Assembly (NCBI RefSeq): GCF_003201975.1 | Contig: NZ_QJJQ01000018.1 | Span: 22,738-86,737, forward strand | DNA length: 64,000 bases | Source of the DNA: Pseudogracilibacillus auburnensis | GTDB taxonomy: Bacteria; Bacillota; Bacilli; Bacillales; Amphibacillaceae | Direction of reading: 5' to 3' | Shown here: piece by piece, positions 1 to 8,728 of the stretch | Numbering within the stretch: the stretch's first letter is position 1 | How the letters are laid out: each line of letters starts with the position of its first letter | The notes under the pieces: generated by a model | The model's input: the letters and a program-made list of their open reading frames with translations, nothing else | What the model was told of the DNA's origin: nothing | Database searches by the model: none | Translations under genes and position numbers: made by a program

Positions 1-1211
1 GTGTTCACTAAAATTCTAGATACTGGCATTTCTACTGCAAATGTACGTGCAATTTGATCATTTTCTGTATGGATAGATAATGAATGCCCTCTTCCACCTA
101 AATTTAATAATTGTGTACAAATCCGTTTTGCATCAACGAGATCTTCTGCTACATATAAAGCGAAGATAGGAGCTAACTTCTCTAATGAGAATGGGAAGTT
201 CTTCCCTACTTTATCTTCTAAACCGATGATAACTCTCGTGTTTTCAGGAAGCGTGATCCCTGCTTCTTTTGCGATAAATGAAGCACTTTTTCCGACAATT
301 GCTGGATTCACTCTACCTGGTTGTGGAGAGATTAAACACTCCATTTTCTTTTTCTCATCGTTATTTAATATATATCCACCTTGTCGTTCCAGTTTTGCAA
401 TAAATTTGTCTTTAATTGTTTTGTCCACGATAATTGCTTGTTCCGTCGCACATATTGTTCCATTATCAAATGACTTACTATCTATAATATGCTTAATTGA
501 TACGTCTAGTTTCGCGCTTTTTTCCACATAAACAGGCACATTTCCCGGTCCAACACCATACGCTGGTTTCCCAGAACTGTATGCCGCTTTTACAAGTCCT
601 CCACCTCCAGTTGCTAAAATTAACTGAATATTTGGATGCTTCATTGCTTGAGAAGTAGCCTCCATCGATGAATACGTTAAAATTTGCAATAAATCTGCAG
701 GTGCCCCGGCTTCCTCTGCTGCTTCTTTACAAACTTCTAATGCTGCTTTCGTACATTGCACTGCATAAGGGTGTGGGCTAACAACAATAGCATTTCTCGT
801 TTTCAAAGCAATTAATGTTTTAAAATATGCTGTCGAAGTTGGATTTGTTGTCGGTATAATAGCTAATACTACTCCGAACGGATCGGCAATTTCTAACAGT
901 TTATTTGCTCTATCTTCTCGAACGACCCCAACAGTCTTTAAATCTTTAATACTTTCATATACATCTTTAGAACCTACTTGATTCTTAATTATCTTATGTT
1001 CGACAACACCCATTTTCGTTTCTTTTACAGCCATTTTTGCTAAGCGTTCTGAAGATTGATAAGCTTTTTCTGCAACATGTTTGACAATTTCATCAACTTG
1101 TTCTTGGGTAAATGTTTGATAAATTGCTTGAGCTTCTTTCGCTTTTCTTACAGCAGTTCTCATTTCTTGTAACGCTAATAAATCTTTATCATAAATAGTT
1201 GCGCTAGACAT
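1..1211 (-). CDS. eutE: Acetaldehyde dehydrogenase (acylating) EutE, partial at left edge
   Basis: Converts acetaldehyde, CoA and NAD+ to acetyl-CoA inside the ethanolamine microcompartment. I translated it from the minus strand. It opens [14 protein letters not shown] at 1211, and the frame stays open for about 403 codons to the window edge, so the last part (family members are about 470-490 aa) lies outside. The nucleophilic cysteine is near residue 254 in NGTICATEQ, and the nucleotide-binding stretch with [12 protein letters not shown] is near 200-210. The N-terminal 20-45 residues form a helical segment of the kind used as encapsulation peptides in this family. It follows eutL by 15 bp and is co-transcribed with it. 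A propanediol-pathway PduP homologue is excluded by the eut context. Confidence 0.93.
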   Translation of the reverse strand, partial: MSSATIYDKDLLALQEMRTAVRKAKEAQAIYQTFTQEQVDEIVKHVAEKAYQSSERLAKMAVKETKMGVVEHKIIKNQVGSKDVYESIKDLKTVGVVREDRANKLLEIADPFGVVLAIIPTTNPTSTAYFKTLIALKTRNAIVVSPHPYAVQCTKAALEVCKEAAEEAGAPADLLQILTYSSMEATSQAMKHPNIQLILATGGGGLVKAAYSSGKPAYGVGPGNVPVYVEKSAKLDVSIKHIIDSKSFDNGTICATEQAIIVDKTIKDKFIAKLERQGGYILNNDEKKKMECLISPQPGRVNPAIVGKSASFIAKEAGITLPENTRVIIGLEDKVGKNFPFSLEKLAPIFALYVAEDLVDAKRICTQLLNLGGRGHSLSIHTENDQIARTFAVEMPVSRILVN

Positions 1212-1226
1212 ATATACACTCCTTTC

Positions 1227-1880
1227 TCAGTAATCTAACGGATGGGCCGTTATTTGATAGACTTTATCACGAAAAGTATCTACTGCCGCTGCACATGAGG
1301 ATTGACTACCTTTTAAAATTGCACCAGCAAAATTCGTTTCTGTCGGCGGTGAAAACAGCTGACATATTTCCACATCTGCTGCTTTTAATGCAGCATCAAC
1401 CGCAACGAGTGCTTCTATCGGTGGAGCAATTAAATATGCTAAAGATTGCCCTTCTTGTACATCGTTTTCTTTCGCCAAATATGTTCCACAACTTGATATC
1501 GTCTTTGCAAAAAGTAAATGTTCATCATTACCATTAATTTTCTCAAAATATAATGTAGATTGAACAATTTGTTGGATAGAATCTAGGCCACTTTTCACTT
1601 CTTCAGGTGTAGATCCGGCAATGATACCAATAAATTCACCAGATAAAGGACCTGAAGCGAAGTCTGATCCTGCATAAAAACTTTTTGCATAAACAACTGT
1701 AACATCTGCTGCCTTTGTCGCTTCATCTAACGCTACATAACCTACATCATCCAATGTTAATGTCACTAACCCTAAACTAGTTTGATCATTTTTTAAATGG
1801 AATTTTTCTTTTAATGCATCACTCGCATTAGATATTAATTGTAAAGAACAAATATTTGCATATACTTTATTATCAAACAT
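1227..1880 (-). CDS. eutL: Ethanolamine microcompartment shell protein EutL
   Basis: 217 aa, the usual length of EutL. EutL is a trimeric shell protein with two fused, circularly permuted BMC domains that forms a large gated pore facet. The N-terminal half (to about residue 110) and the C-terminal half have related patterns of alternating strands and small residues, including two similar stretches near DEATKAADV and DAALKAADV. The start overlaps nothing: eutC ends 8 bp before it, and a weak AAGGG lies 11 bases upstream. It sits in the eut operon between eutC and eutE. No small BMC-H gene (eutM/eutK type) is in the window, so the other shell genes are presumably to the left. Confidence 0.93.
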   Translation of the reverse strand: MFDNKVYANICSLQLISNASDALKEKFHLKNDQTSLGLVTLTLDDVGYVALDEATKAADVTVVYAKSFYAGSDFASGPLSGEFIGIIAGSTPEEVKSGLDSIQQIVQSTLYFEKINGNDEHLLFAKTISSCGTYLAKENDVQEGQSLAYLIAPPIEALVAVDAALKAADVEICQLFSPPTETNFAGAILKGSQSSCAAAVDTFRDKVYQITAHPLDY

Positions 1881-1888
1881 GTCATCAA

Positions 1889-2905
1889 CTACCCTTCTTT
1901 TTGAATCAGCTTGACACCACTAGCTTTATGCTTTAACATTCGTTCCACTACTGTGCCTAAATATGCACCAGCTTCAATTGGAGGAATTCCACCTTGATGA
2001 ATATTAGAGATGACCATTCTGTCTGATTCAATCGTACCGTGACGTGGTTTATAACATAAATACGCACTCATCGATTCAGCTGATACAAGCCCTGGACGTT
2101 CTCCGATTAAATTGATGACAACTTCTGGCTCTAATACTTCTCCGATATCATCCATTAATCCTACTCTACCTTCATGTACATAAAAGGGAGTTCCTACTTG
2201 AATGTTTAAGTTCTTCAACGATTGTTGTAACGACAAATAAACATCTTCTAAATTTTCATTAATTGCGCTCGCACTTAATCCATTGGAAGCAATAATTTGA
2301 ACTATTGGTGCATACTCGCATTTTTTTTTCAATATTTGCTTTGATTCTTCTGAAAGTCTTCTACCCAAATCTGGTCTACGAATATATACTTCTTTTTCTT
2401 CTACCTTCGTATATACTGTAAATAAATTTAGCCTATCTAATAATGTTTGTGACACTTCTCCATATACCGCATCAACTGCAACAGCATGGTCAAATCTAAA
2501 TTTTAATAATGTGGATGTCCTCGGTCGTGAACCTGCTCTTCCAACAGCAACTCTAGCTGGTGTATATTTTAAATATTCTCCGGGTTCTTCCGTTAAACGA
2601 TCTGAACTATGATGCAAAAATTCTTCTTCCTCATTTGCTTCTATTATGTCCTGTTTCTCCTGTTTTTCTGGATACAACGGAATAATGGTACTGTATTGAT
2701 TCGGATTAATTTCTGCTACGTCTTGTTCATTGCTTTTTCCATATAACTGAACGACAGATGTCGCCACTTCATCCGTTTGCTTAGATGTATTTGGTTTCGT
2801 ATTTAATGAACATATATCTTTCGATTGCTTTATTTCTTCTCCTTTATATTTACCTAATTCTTCCACGACGAGCTTCACAATTTTTTCTAGTTTTTCTGTT
2901 TGCAA
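1889..2905 (-). CDS. eutC: Ethanolamine ammonia-lyase small subunit EutC
   Basis: Light chain of adenosylcobalamin-dependent ethanolamine ammonia-lyase, which together with EutB splits ethanolamine to acetaldehyde and ammonia. I place the start at a TTG (2905), giving 338 aa, because AGGGGGTGAT lies just upstream and because an upstream ATG would overlap eutB. The conserved core runs from about residue 105 (LKYTPARVAVGRAGSRPRTS) to the end and includes VINLIGERPGL and PRHGTIESDRM. The first 20 residues form an amphipathic helix (QTEKLEKIVKLVVEELGKY), followed by about 80 residues of charged, low-complexity linker. This makes the protein longer than the roughly 295 aa typical of EutC. The helix may be an encapsulation peptide. 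Confidence 0.93.
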   Translation of the reverse strand: MQTEKLEKIVKLVVEELGKYKGEEIKQSKDICSLNTKPNTSKQTDEVATSVVQLYGKSNEQDVAEINPNQYSTIIPLYPEKQEKQDIIEANEEEEFLHHSSDRLTEEPGEYLKYTPARVAVGRAGSRPRTSTLLKFRFDHAVAVDAVYGEVSQTLLDRLNLFTVYTKVEEKEVYIRRPDLGRRLSEESKQILKKKCEYAPIVQIIASNGLSASAINENLEDVYLSLQQSLKNLNIQVGTPFYVHEGRVGLMDDIGEVLEPEVVINLIGERPGLVSAESMSAYLCYKPRHGTIESDRMVISNIHQGGIPPIEAGAYLGTVVERMLKHKASGVKLIQKEG

Positions 2906-2921
2906 TATTATCACCCCCTGC

Positions 2922-4283
2922 TTAATCAAAAATTGTTAAATCTCCTGCTTTCGCACTTAATTGCCCATTTTCGTAAATGCCCATTTTCTCTAACCATACG
3001 AGATATTCTGGAGCAGGTGTTTTATTAAATGTTCTTAATAATGTTGCAATATCATGATAGCTCATAGATTGATAGTTCAACATGACATCATCCCCCATCG
3101 GTGCTGCAATAATAAAATTAACACCTGCTGCGGTTAATAACACACCTAAATTTTCATTGTCATTTTGGTCGGCTTTGATATGATTCGTATAACAAATATC
3201 TACCCCCATTGGTAAGCCGTGCATTTTCCCCATAAAATGATCTTCTAATCCTGCTCGAATCACTTGTTTACTATCATATAAATATTCTGGACCAATAAAG
3301 CCGACAACTGTATTAACAATAAATGGGTCATAATGTCGTGCAAATCCATAGTTTCTAGATTCTAATGTTACTTGGTCAATGTCAAAATGTGCTTCTGCCG
3401 ACAATTCAGACCCTTGACCTGTTTCAAAATACATCATATTGGGACCTGTACCAGTTCCATATTCTTTTGCTAACTGATTTGCTTCCCCAATTAGTTCTGC
3501 TGAAATGCCAAATGAACGATTCGCTTTTTCTGTTCCTGCAATACTTTGAAAAATCATATCTGCCGGTGCTCCTTGTTCAATTGCTTTCATCTGTGTTGTC
3601 ACATGTGCAAGCACACTATTTTGAGTAGGGATTTCCCATTTCTCCATAAATTCTTTCGTAGCGTGAAAAACTCTTTTTACACTTTCAACAGAATCATCAA
3701 CAGGGTTGATTCCTAATACAGCATCCCCAATTCCATAAGATAATCCTTCTTTTAACGATGTAATAATTCCATCAATATTGTCTGTTGGATGGTTAGGTTG
3801 CAAACGGGATGTTAATGTCCCTTTATGACCGATAGAAATATTTGACGTTGTAATGACTTCTATTTTATTTGCTGCATGTACTAAATCCAAATTAGACATT
3901 AATTTAGTGACTGCAGCAATCATTTCGGAAGTTAATCCTCTACTAATCCTCATTAATTCTCTATTTTGTACTTCATCGCTTAAAATGTACTCACGTAAAT
4001 CTGAAACAGACCAATTTTTTATTTCATGATAAATTTTTTCATTAATATCATTTTCAATAATTCTCGATACTTCGTCTTTATTAGGGTCTAATAATGGCTC
4101 GTTTCTAATTTCATGTAATAATAGATCTCCAACTAGATATTTTGCAGCCACTCTTTCTTGAACTGTTTCTGCCGCAACCTTTGCTAAAATATCGCCTGAC
4201 TTTTCTTCGTTTGCTTTCGCTAATAGATCTTTTAAGTTTTTAAATGAATAATGCACTCCACCAAGATTAATTTGTAATTTCAT
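2922..4283 (-). CDS. eutB: Ethanolamine ammonia-lyase large subunit EutB
   Basis: 453 aa, full family length. It is the catalytic, cobalamin- and substrate-binding TIM-barrel subunit of ethanolamine ammonia-lyase. Recognisable segments are GEANQLAKEYGTGTGPNMMYFETGQGSELS read in shorter blocks (NMMYFETGQGSE near 280), VVGFIGPEYLYDSKQVIRA, and the C-terminal YHDIATLLRTFNKTPAPEYL. The ribosome site AAAGGGGG is about 9 bases before the ATG. It lies between eutA, the reactivase for this enzyme, and eutC, its partner, with gaps of 16-18 bp, so it belongs to one transcript. Confidence 0.96.
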   Translation of the reverse strand: MKLQINLGGVHYSFKNLKDLLAKANEEKSGDILAKVAAETVQERVAAKYLVGDLLLHEIRNEPLLDPNKDEVSRIIENDINEKIYHEIKNWSVSDLREYILSDEVQNRELMRISRGLTSEMIAAVTKLMSNLDLVHAANKIEVITTSNISIGHKGTLTSRLQPNHPTDNIDGIITSLKEGLSYGIGDAVLGINPVDDSVESVKRVFHATKEFMEKWEIPTQNSVLAHVTTQMKAIEQGAPADMIFQSIAGTEKANRSFGISAELIGEANQLAKEYGTGTGPNMMYFETGQGSELSAEAHFDIDQVTLESRNYGFARHYDPFIVNTVVGFIGPEYLYDSKQVIRAGLEDHFMGKMHGLPMGVDICYTNHIKADQNDNENLGVLLTAAGVNFIIAAPMGDDVMLNYQSMSYHDIATLLRTFNKTPAPEYLVWLEKMGIYENGQLSAKAGDLTIFD

Positions 4284-4301
4284 CTAGATTTCCCCCTTTC
4301 T

Positions 4302-5744
4302 TTATTGTTCAGAAGAATGAAATGTTAAGGTTTTTACAATGACTGGTACTACATCTGTTTTTAATGCTTTTCCAATGTCAATATAATCACCAGTATCTAC
4401 ATGTATTTGATCAATACTTATAACAGGTTGTTGTACCCCTATCGCTATTAATGATTGACCTAACACTTTTGCTAAATCAGATTCAACGACTAAAATAATC
4501 GGTAAATCTGGATGATTTCTTTCATTCATCAACCTTTTTATCTCATTGGCAATTCGTTGAATATCGTTAAACTTTACTAAAGGAATATTCGTTAATGATA
4601 AAGCAAAATTATTTTCTACATATGCTGTATCATAAATTCTTCTCGCTTGTTGAAATGTCTTTTCTAATGTCGAGATCCCATTTTCAATTTGTTCATGAAA
4701 ATCATGTTTTATAATTGGGATATTTTTTAACGGTAATTTGGATGGATCTATTTCAATTGTTGCTCCACTAATTTCAGTCGTTTGCGTCCCTGCGCCTAAT
4801 ACTGTTGCACGAACTGTTTCCATCGGTGCCTCTACTATAAATTTTTCGTATATAGAACTTTGTTGAATTTTTGCTGCTAATAAAATGCCGATATCATTAT
4901 ACGAAGCTTTACTTTCGATCGTTTCTAATTGATACATACATTCTGACACACCACCTGAAAATGTGACAACATCAATCGGTAATCGCCAATCTGGTTTATG
5001 CCCCAAAATAAGTGGTCTATCTTTTTCTTGTAATTCATTTGTTAATGTTCGAGATAAAGTACCAAGCAACATATTTAATACTTTATCTATGTGAGGATGA
5101 TTATGGCTGTCTCCAATTTGTAAACGAATTCCCTCTTGTTTTAACATGCTCCTAACTGGAGGCGATATTGATTTGATCACATGATGGTCAAATTCAATTA
5201 ATCTTCCTCCTACATGTAATGTACATGTACCGAGCAATATTTCATTTTTGTATACAGCTATATTTGCTGTTCCACCACCAATATCAACATTCGCACGAAC
5301 TAGTCGATTTCCTTTCGATTTCGCAAATACTCCGGAACCTTTCGCTGCGATAATTCCTTCTAAATCTGGACCAGCTGTCGCAACTAAAAACTCCCCAGCT
5401 TCTTTGGATAAATAGTGGACCATTTCACTCGCATTGTTTTTCGTAGCTGCTTCTCCTGTAATAATGACCGCACCTGTTTCAATCATATGTGGTAAAATAT
5501 TTGCTCGGTCATATTCATGTTGAATAATTTGCTCTACTTCACTCGTATTAATTGTTGTTTCATCTAGTAAAGGTGTTCGGTATACTGGGCTTTGATACAA
5601 TATTTCTTTATCGACTATTTCAATTCTTGGAACATGAGATATACCAGCTACATTTAATAATGACAGACGGCTAATAATTAATTTTGTCGTACTCGTTCCA
5701 ATGTCGATCCCTGCACTTATGATAGATTCCCTTTGTTTAGACAA
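4302..5744 (-). CDS. eutA: Ethanolamine ammonia-lyase reactivating factor EutA
   Basis: 480 aa ATPase of the actin/Hsp70-like fold that exchanges damaged cobalamin in EutBC for fresh adenosylcobalamin. The phosphate-binding motif GIDIGTSTTKLIIS is at residues 13-26, and a second phosphate/connect motif, ANVDIGGGTANIAVY, is near 150. The start is a TTG at 5744, preceded by GAGGTGAG nine bases upstream. It is the first gene after a leader that has its own sigma-A-type promoter and an antitermination-type hairpin, so expression probably depends on EutV. Confidence 0.95.
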   Translation of the reverse strand: MSKQRESIISAGIDIGTSTTKLIISRLSLLNVAGISHVPRIEIVDKEILYQSPVYRTPLLDETTINTSEVEQIIQHEYDRANILPHMIETGAVIITGEAATKNNASEMVHYLSKEAGEFLVATAGPDLEGIIAAKGSGVFAKSKGNRLVRANVDIGGGTANIAVYKNEILLGTCTLHVGGRLIEFDHHVIKSISPPVRSMLKQEGIRLQIGDSHNHPHIDKVLNMLLGTLSRTLTNELQEKDRPLILGHKPDWRLPIDVVTFSGGVSECMYQLETIESKASYNDIGILLAAKIQQSSIYEKFIVEAPMETVRATVLGAGTQTTEISGATIEIDPSKLPLKNIPIIKHDFHEQIENGISTLEKTFQQARRIYDTAYVENNFALSLTNIPLVKFNDIQRIANEIKRLMNERNHPDLPIILVVESDLAKVLGQSLIAIGVQQPVISIDQIHVDTGDYIDIGKALKTDVVPVIVKTLTFHSSEQ

Positions 5745-5775
5745 CTTCTATTACTCACCTCGCAAAATAAAAATA

Positions 5776-5821
5776 GCCATTAAGACTCTCACTTCCCAAG
5801 AGTCTTAATGGCTTCTTTGCC
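5776..5821 (-). promoter_or_regulatory. ANTAR (EutV) hexaloop hairpin overlapping intrinsic terminator, eutA leader
   Basis: Read on the minus strand, a perfect 14-bp stem (GCCATTAAGACTCT with its complement, 9-nt loop) is followed by TATTTTTATTTT, an intrinsic terminator. Directly before it and sharing its first three bases is GGC-AAAGAA-GCC (5810-5821), a short hairpin with a six-base loop that has A at position 1 and G at position 4. Both are fixed positions in the dual-hairpin targets of ANTAR proteins. Binding of phosphorylated EutV would therefore block the terminator. I did not find a convincing first (P1) hairpin upstream. Confidence 0.75.
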
Positions 5822-5846
5822 TACATTTATTCACTTTTCTAGCTAA

Positions 5847-5875
5847 ATTATAACAAATGTATAATGTCATGTAAA
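5847..5875 (-). promoter_or_regulatory. Sigma-A-type promoter for eutA
   Basis: On the minus strand TTTACA (5870-5875) is separated by exactly 17 bases from TATAAT (5847-5852). A transcript from about 5840 would pass through the ANTAR hairpin/terminator before reaching eutA. It lies between the stop of eutP and eutA, so eutA-eutB-eutC-eutL-eutE can be transcribed separately from eutH-S-P. Confidence 0.65.
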
Positions 5876-5881
5876 GGCTTT

Positions 5882-6379
5882 CTATTCTACGTATAATAAC
5901 AATGGATCGTTATGCTTTTCGGCATATGCTTTCATCTCTAATAAACTATTACAAATGACTAAAGGTTGTATATGTTTTAAACCTGTTTTATTTACAACAC
6001 TAGTAATTATGACAGGTCCTCTTAACATGACACGCTTTAATATATTGAAAGAACGTTCAATATCAGCACCCTTCGCATCTGCTTTTGTTATAATGCCAAT
6101 CGGTAATTTCGGGACACCTCCACCAAATCCTGGTGGAAAGATATTTTTGTGTGTTGTAGCATCTTGTACATATGCTACATGTGTTACTTGAAAAGATGTA
6201 GCCATAATATTTTTATAATATAACGGGTTCTCAGTATATTCACCTGGTGTATCTACTACCCAATCATGATATTCTAAAGATTGCGTTTTTCTAGCTTTAG
6301 TACCAATATCAACAAGTTCATTTACTAAAGTTGTTTTCCCTGCATCAATTGCACCAATCATCATCACTTTATTTTTCAT
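5882..6379 (-). CDS. eutP: Ethanolamine utilisation protein EutP (P-loop NTPase family)
   Basis: 165 aa from the ATG at 6379. This start is chosen over one three codons upstream because AGGA is eight bases before it. The P-loop GAIDAGKTTL is at residues 9-18, followed by WVVDTPGEYTE (Walker B-like DTPGE) and GIITKADAKG (an NKxD-like T-K-x-D base-recognition motif). EutP proteins resemble small GTPases, and one has been reported to have acetate kinase activity. It lies 11 bp after eutS and before the eutA promoter. The exact reaction in this organism is not shown by the sequence. Confidence 0.9.
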   Translation of the reverse strand: MKNKVMMIGAIDAGKTTLVNELVDIGTKARKTQSLEYHDWVVDTPGEYTENPLYYKNIMATSFQVTHVAYVQDATTHKNIFPPGFGGGVPKLPIGIITKADAKGADIERSFNILKRVMLRGPVIITSVVNKTGLKHIQPLVICNSLLEMKAYAEKHNDPLLLYVE

Positions 6380-6389
6380 GTGAATCATC

Positions 6390-6743
6390 CTAAGATTTCG
6401 TAATATTTGATGGTGTGTATCCTAAGTTTTCTGCTAAAAAACGATTAATTTCGATTAATGCTGTTTCCACTTCTGACACATCACCAACAACGACTAAACT
6501 GCCTGTAAAACGATCTAAAAAACCTAAATGAACATTCGCTGATTTCGTCGCAATATCTCCGGCTATAATGACAGTTTCACTAGGAGTACAAGTCATAATT
6601 CCTAGAGCACCTGCTTTTTCAATGCCGAGCATTTGAAATAGGTCATCATTCGGGTTTGCGATTAAATGACTTAATGTTAATTGTTTTCCTGGTACAAATT
6701 CCTGTATGAACCTTTTCTTTTCTTCTTTTTCATTGTTAAACAT
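6390..6743 (-). CDS. eutS: Microcompartment shell protein EutS
   Basis: 117 aa, typical for EutS. It is a single, circularly permuted BMC-domain protein that forms bent hexamers of the shell. The segment RFIQEFVPGKQLTLSHLIAN at the N-terminus is characteristic, followed by GIEKAGALGIMTCTPSETVIIAGDIATK read as short blocks around residues 40-67. AGGAGG is eight bases before the ATG. It is between eutH and eutP in the operon. Confidence 0.93.
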   Translation of the reverse strand: MFNNEKEEKKRFIQEFVPGKQLTLSHLIANPNDDLFQMLGIEKAGALGIMTCTPSETVIIAGDIATKSANVHLGFLDRFTGSLVVVGDVSEVETALIEINRFLAENLGYTPSNITKS

Positions 6744-6760
6744 GGATAATGCCTCCTACT

Positions 6761-8032
6761 TTAACTCACAGCGGTTTTCTCTTGATCAGATTCATTATCT
6801 ATATCTAAATACTCTTTTTCACCAATAATTCCTTTTGCTCTATCTTCATTCTCTAATTTCAATGCAGTCGGAACAGATAAATAATAAGCAAAAATAATCG
6901 CAATCACTCCACCTGCAAATTTACCAATCATAACTGGTAAAATAATGGTCGGTTGGAAATTCGCTGAAAATGATAAGTGATCCCCTAATAAGAATGCAGC
7001 AGTAACTCCAAATGCGATATTAATTACTTTATCTTTTGGAGGCATATAACGAACTAAAGAAAACATTGCTAAAATATTTGCCATCGTCGCTAATAATCCG
7101 GCACTACCGACCGATGATAACCCCATCTTCTTACCAATTTTCGCTAAAATACCTGCACCATATTTACGTAATAAATAAACCATCGGGAATGCCCCCGCTA
7201 ACATAATACCAATATTTCCAGCTGTTTCTAATGCTCTAAACTGATCTTCTTTATCTGCCATAATCGGATCAAAGCCCCATACACCAAATACAGTAGAGAA
7301 AACACCTGTGAAAATTTCTACGATAGAGAATACTAATACTAATTTAATTCCTGCATCCATTAATCTTCCAAAAATCATAAATCCAGTAATCATAATATTC
7401 GGTACTAATTTTAACCCTAGCGCAATTAAAATGACAAAAATAACTAACGGAAGTAAGTTTACCATAATTTGAAAATAACCTATAGCAAAGTCAATATTTG
7501 ATAGACCAATCGTATTAATTTCCTCACGAACTTTCGTGTTAAATAATACTAATAAAGATGAAGCAATAAATGCTCCAATTGGAATCGTTAAAACTCCTGA
7601 CATAATACCTAATGCCATATATTTATGGTCACGTTTATCTAACATCGCTAGTCCCATTGGTACTGAGAATACGATTGTTGCACCAGCCATAAAACCAACA
7701 ATCATTGCCATAACAAGACCTTCAACAGTTGATTTCAAAGCATCCGCTAATTGATATCCCCCCATATCAGACGCTAAAATCGTTGTAGCCGCAGTTGCTG
7801 GGTCTGCTCCAATGGATAAAAATAAAGGGCTAATAAATTTACTAATAAAAATTGTCAAATAAGGAATAGACGCCATAATTCCTGCTGCAGGCACAAAAAT
7901 ATGCCCTACAGTATGTAAACCTGACATAAATTCTTTACCTAATCCATTTTCTGAATCTTTGATTGCTGCAGCAGCACCTAGTACAGCACATATCATGATG
8001 ATATAAATAACAACATTACCTATCATCTCCAT
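6761..8032 (-). CDS. eutH: Ethanolamine permease-like membrane protein EutH
   Basis: 423 aa from the ATG at 8032 (GGGGG about nine bases upstream; an upstream TTG is possible). It is a polytopic inner-membrane protein with about 10-11 hydrophobic segments and is the family implicated in facilitated ethanolamine uptake. Characteristic stretches are GLHTVGHIFVPAAGIMASIP near residue 40, ASDMGGYQLADALK near 90, and GDHLSFSANFQPTIILPVM near 350. A leader with an ANTAR-type terminator separates it from eutV, so uptake is presumably induced together with the enzymes. Confidence 0.93.
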   Translation of the reverse strand: MEMIGNVVIYIIMICAVLGAAAAIKDSENGLGKEFMSGLHTVGHIFVPAAGIMASIPYLTIFISKFISPLFLSIGADPATAATTILASDMGGYQLADALKSTVEGLVMAMIVGFMAGATIVFSVPMGLAMLDKRDHKYMALGIMSGVLTIPIGAFIASSLLVLFNTKVREEINTIGLSNIDFAIGYFQIMVNLLPLVIFVILIALGLKLVPNIMITGFMIFGRLMDAGIKLVLVFSIVEIFTGVFSTVFGVWGFDPIMADKEDQFRALETAGNIGIMLAGAFPMVYLLRKYGAGILAKIGKKMGLSSVGSAGLLATMANILAMFSLVRYMPPKDKVINIAFGVTAAFLLGDHLSFSANFQPTIILPVMIGKFAGGVIAIIFAYYLSVPTALKLENEDRAKGIIGEKEYLDIDNESDQEKTAVS

Positions 8033-8104
8033 ATAAAATTCCCCCAATACTTTTTATTTACTTACTTCGTCATCCTTTTCTAATTTACACCTCCCTTAAT
8101 GTAA

Positions 8105-8152
8105 AAAACAAAAAGACGCCAAAAGAGAACTTCTCTTTTAAGCGCCTTTGCT
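8105..8152 (-). promoter_or_regulatory. ANTAR (EutV) hexaloop hairpin overlapping intrinsic terminator, eutH leader
   Basis: On the minus strand AGC-AAAGGC-GCT (8141-8152) is a hairpin with a six-base loop carrying A1 and G4. It overlaps the 5' arm of a terminator whose stem (GCGC..AAAAGAG / CTCTTTT..CGTC) is followed by TTTTTGTTTTTT. This is the same layout as before eutA. It lies in the 114-bp gap after the eutV stop, so read-through from eutWV into eutH is the likely control point. Confidence 0.72.
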
Positions 8153-8161
8153 TAATCATAT

Positions 8162-8728
8162 TCACTTGTTTTTGTTTATTATTCTCATAGCTAACTCATA
8201 CATAGATAAACGATTGGACATACTCGTATCTCGTAAATATTTAAATGCTACTTGTTCAGTGATAGATTTCTGCTCCATCACAATTCCTTTTGCTTTTTCT
8301 ATCACTTTCCTATGCTGTACTTCTTCTTTCGCACGATCAATATTTTGTTGTAATTTCTTCGCCTTTTTCGCTTGATGTAACGCTACTTCAATTGCAGGAA
8401 TCAAATTTTTACTTGAAATCGGTTTAACAATATAGCCGATAACATTATCTTGTTGAGCCTTTTTCACAAATTCTCTTTGACTATATGCTGTGATGATAAT
8501 AATCGGAACATCTAACTGTTTACCGATTATTTTACTCGCTTTTAAGCCATCTAACTTTGGCATTTTTATATCCATTAAAATAATATCTGGTTTTAATCTT
8601 AAAGCATATTCAACAGCCTTTTCGCCATCATTTACTTCTTTAATAACTTCATATCCTTCAGATTCAAGCATTAACTTTAAATCCATTCGAATGATAGATT
8701 CATCTTCAACTAATAGGATTCTCTTCAA
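8162..8728 (-). CDS. eutV: Response regulator/antiterminator EutV (receiver + ANTAR)
   Basis: 188 aa. The receiver domain (about 1-120) has acidic pocket residues in LLVEDES, phosphoacceptor D53 in LMDIKMP, the conserved T in IITAYS and K in VKPISS. A coiled segment leads to a C-terminal ANTAR RNA-binding domain (about 125-188), visible as KVIEKAKGIVMEQKSITE and AFKYLRDTSM. On phosphorylation it should dimerise and bind the hairpins before eutH and eutA. The start overlaps the end of eutW by 23 bp, indicating translational coupling. Confidence 0.93.
   Translation of the reverse strand: MKRILLVEDESIIRMDLKLMLESEGYEVIKEVNDGEKAVEYALRLKPDIILMDIKMPKLDGLKASKIIGKQLDVPIIIITAYSQREFVKKAQQDNVIGYIVKPISSKNLIPAIEVALHQAKKAKKLQQNIDRAKEEVQHRKVIEKAKGIVMEQKSITEQVAFKYLRDTSMSNRLSMYELAMRIINKNK

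Noticed and set aside
226..531. Plus-strand open frame of 101 codons
   Set aside because: It is antisense to the clearly coding eutE frame, lacks a ribosome site and has no protein-like motif.
5821..5846. First (P1) hairpin of the ANTAR dual motif before eutA
   Set aside because: A1/G4 hexaloops here have no flanking complementary stem. Only the second hairpin is supported.
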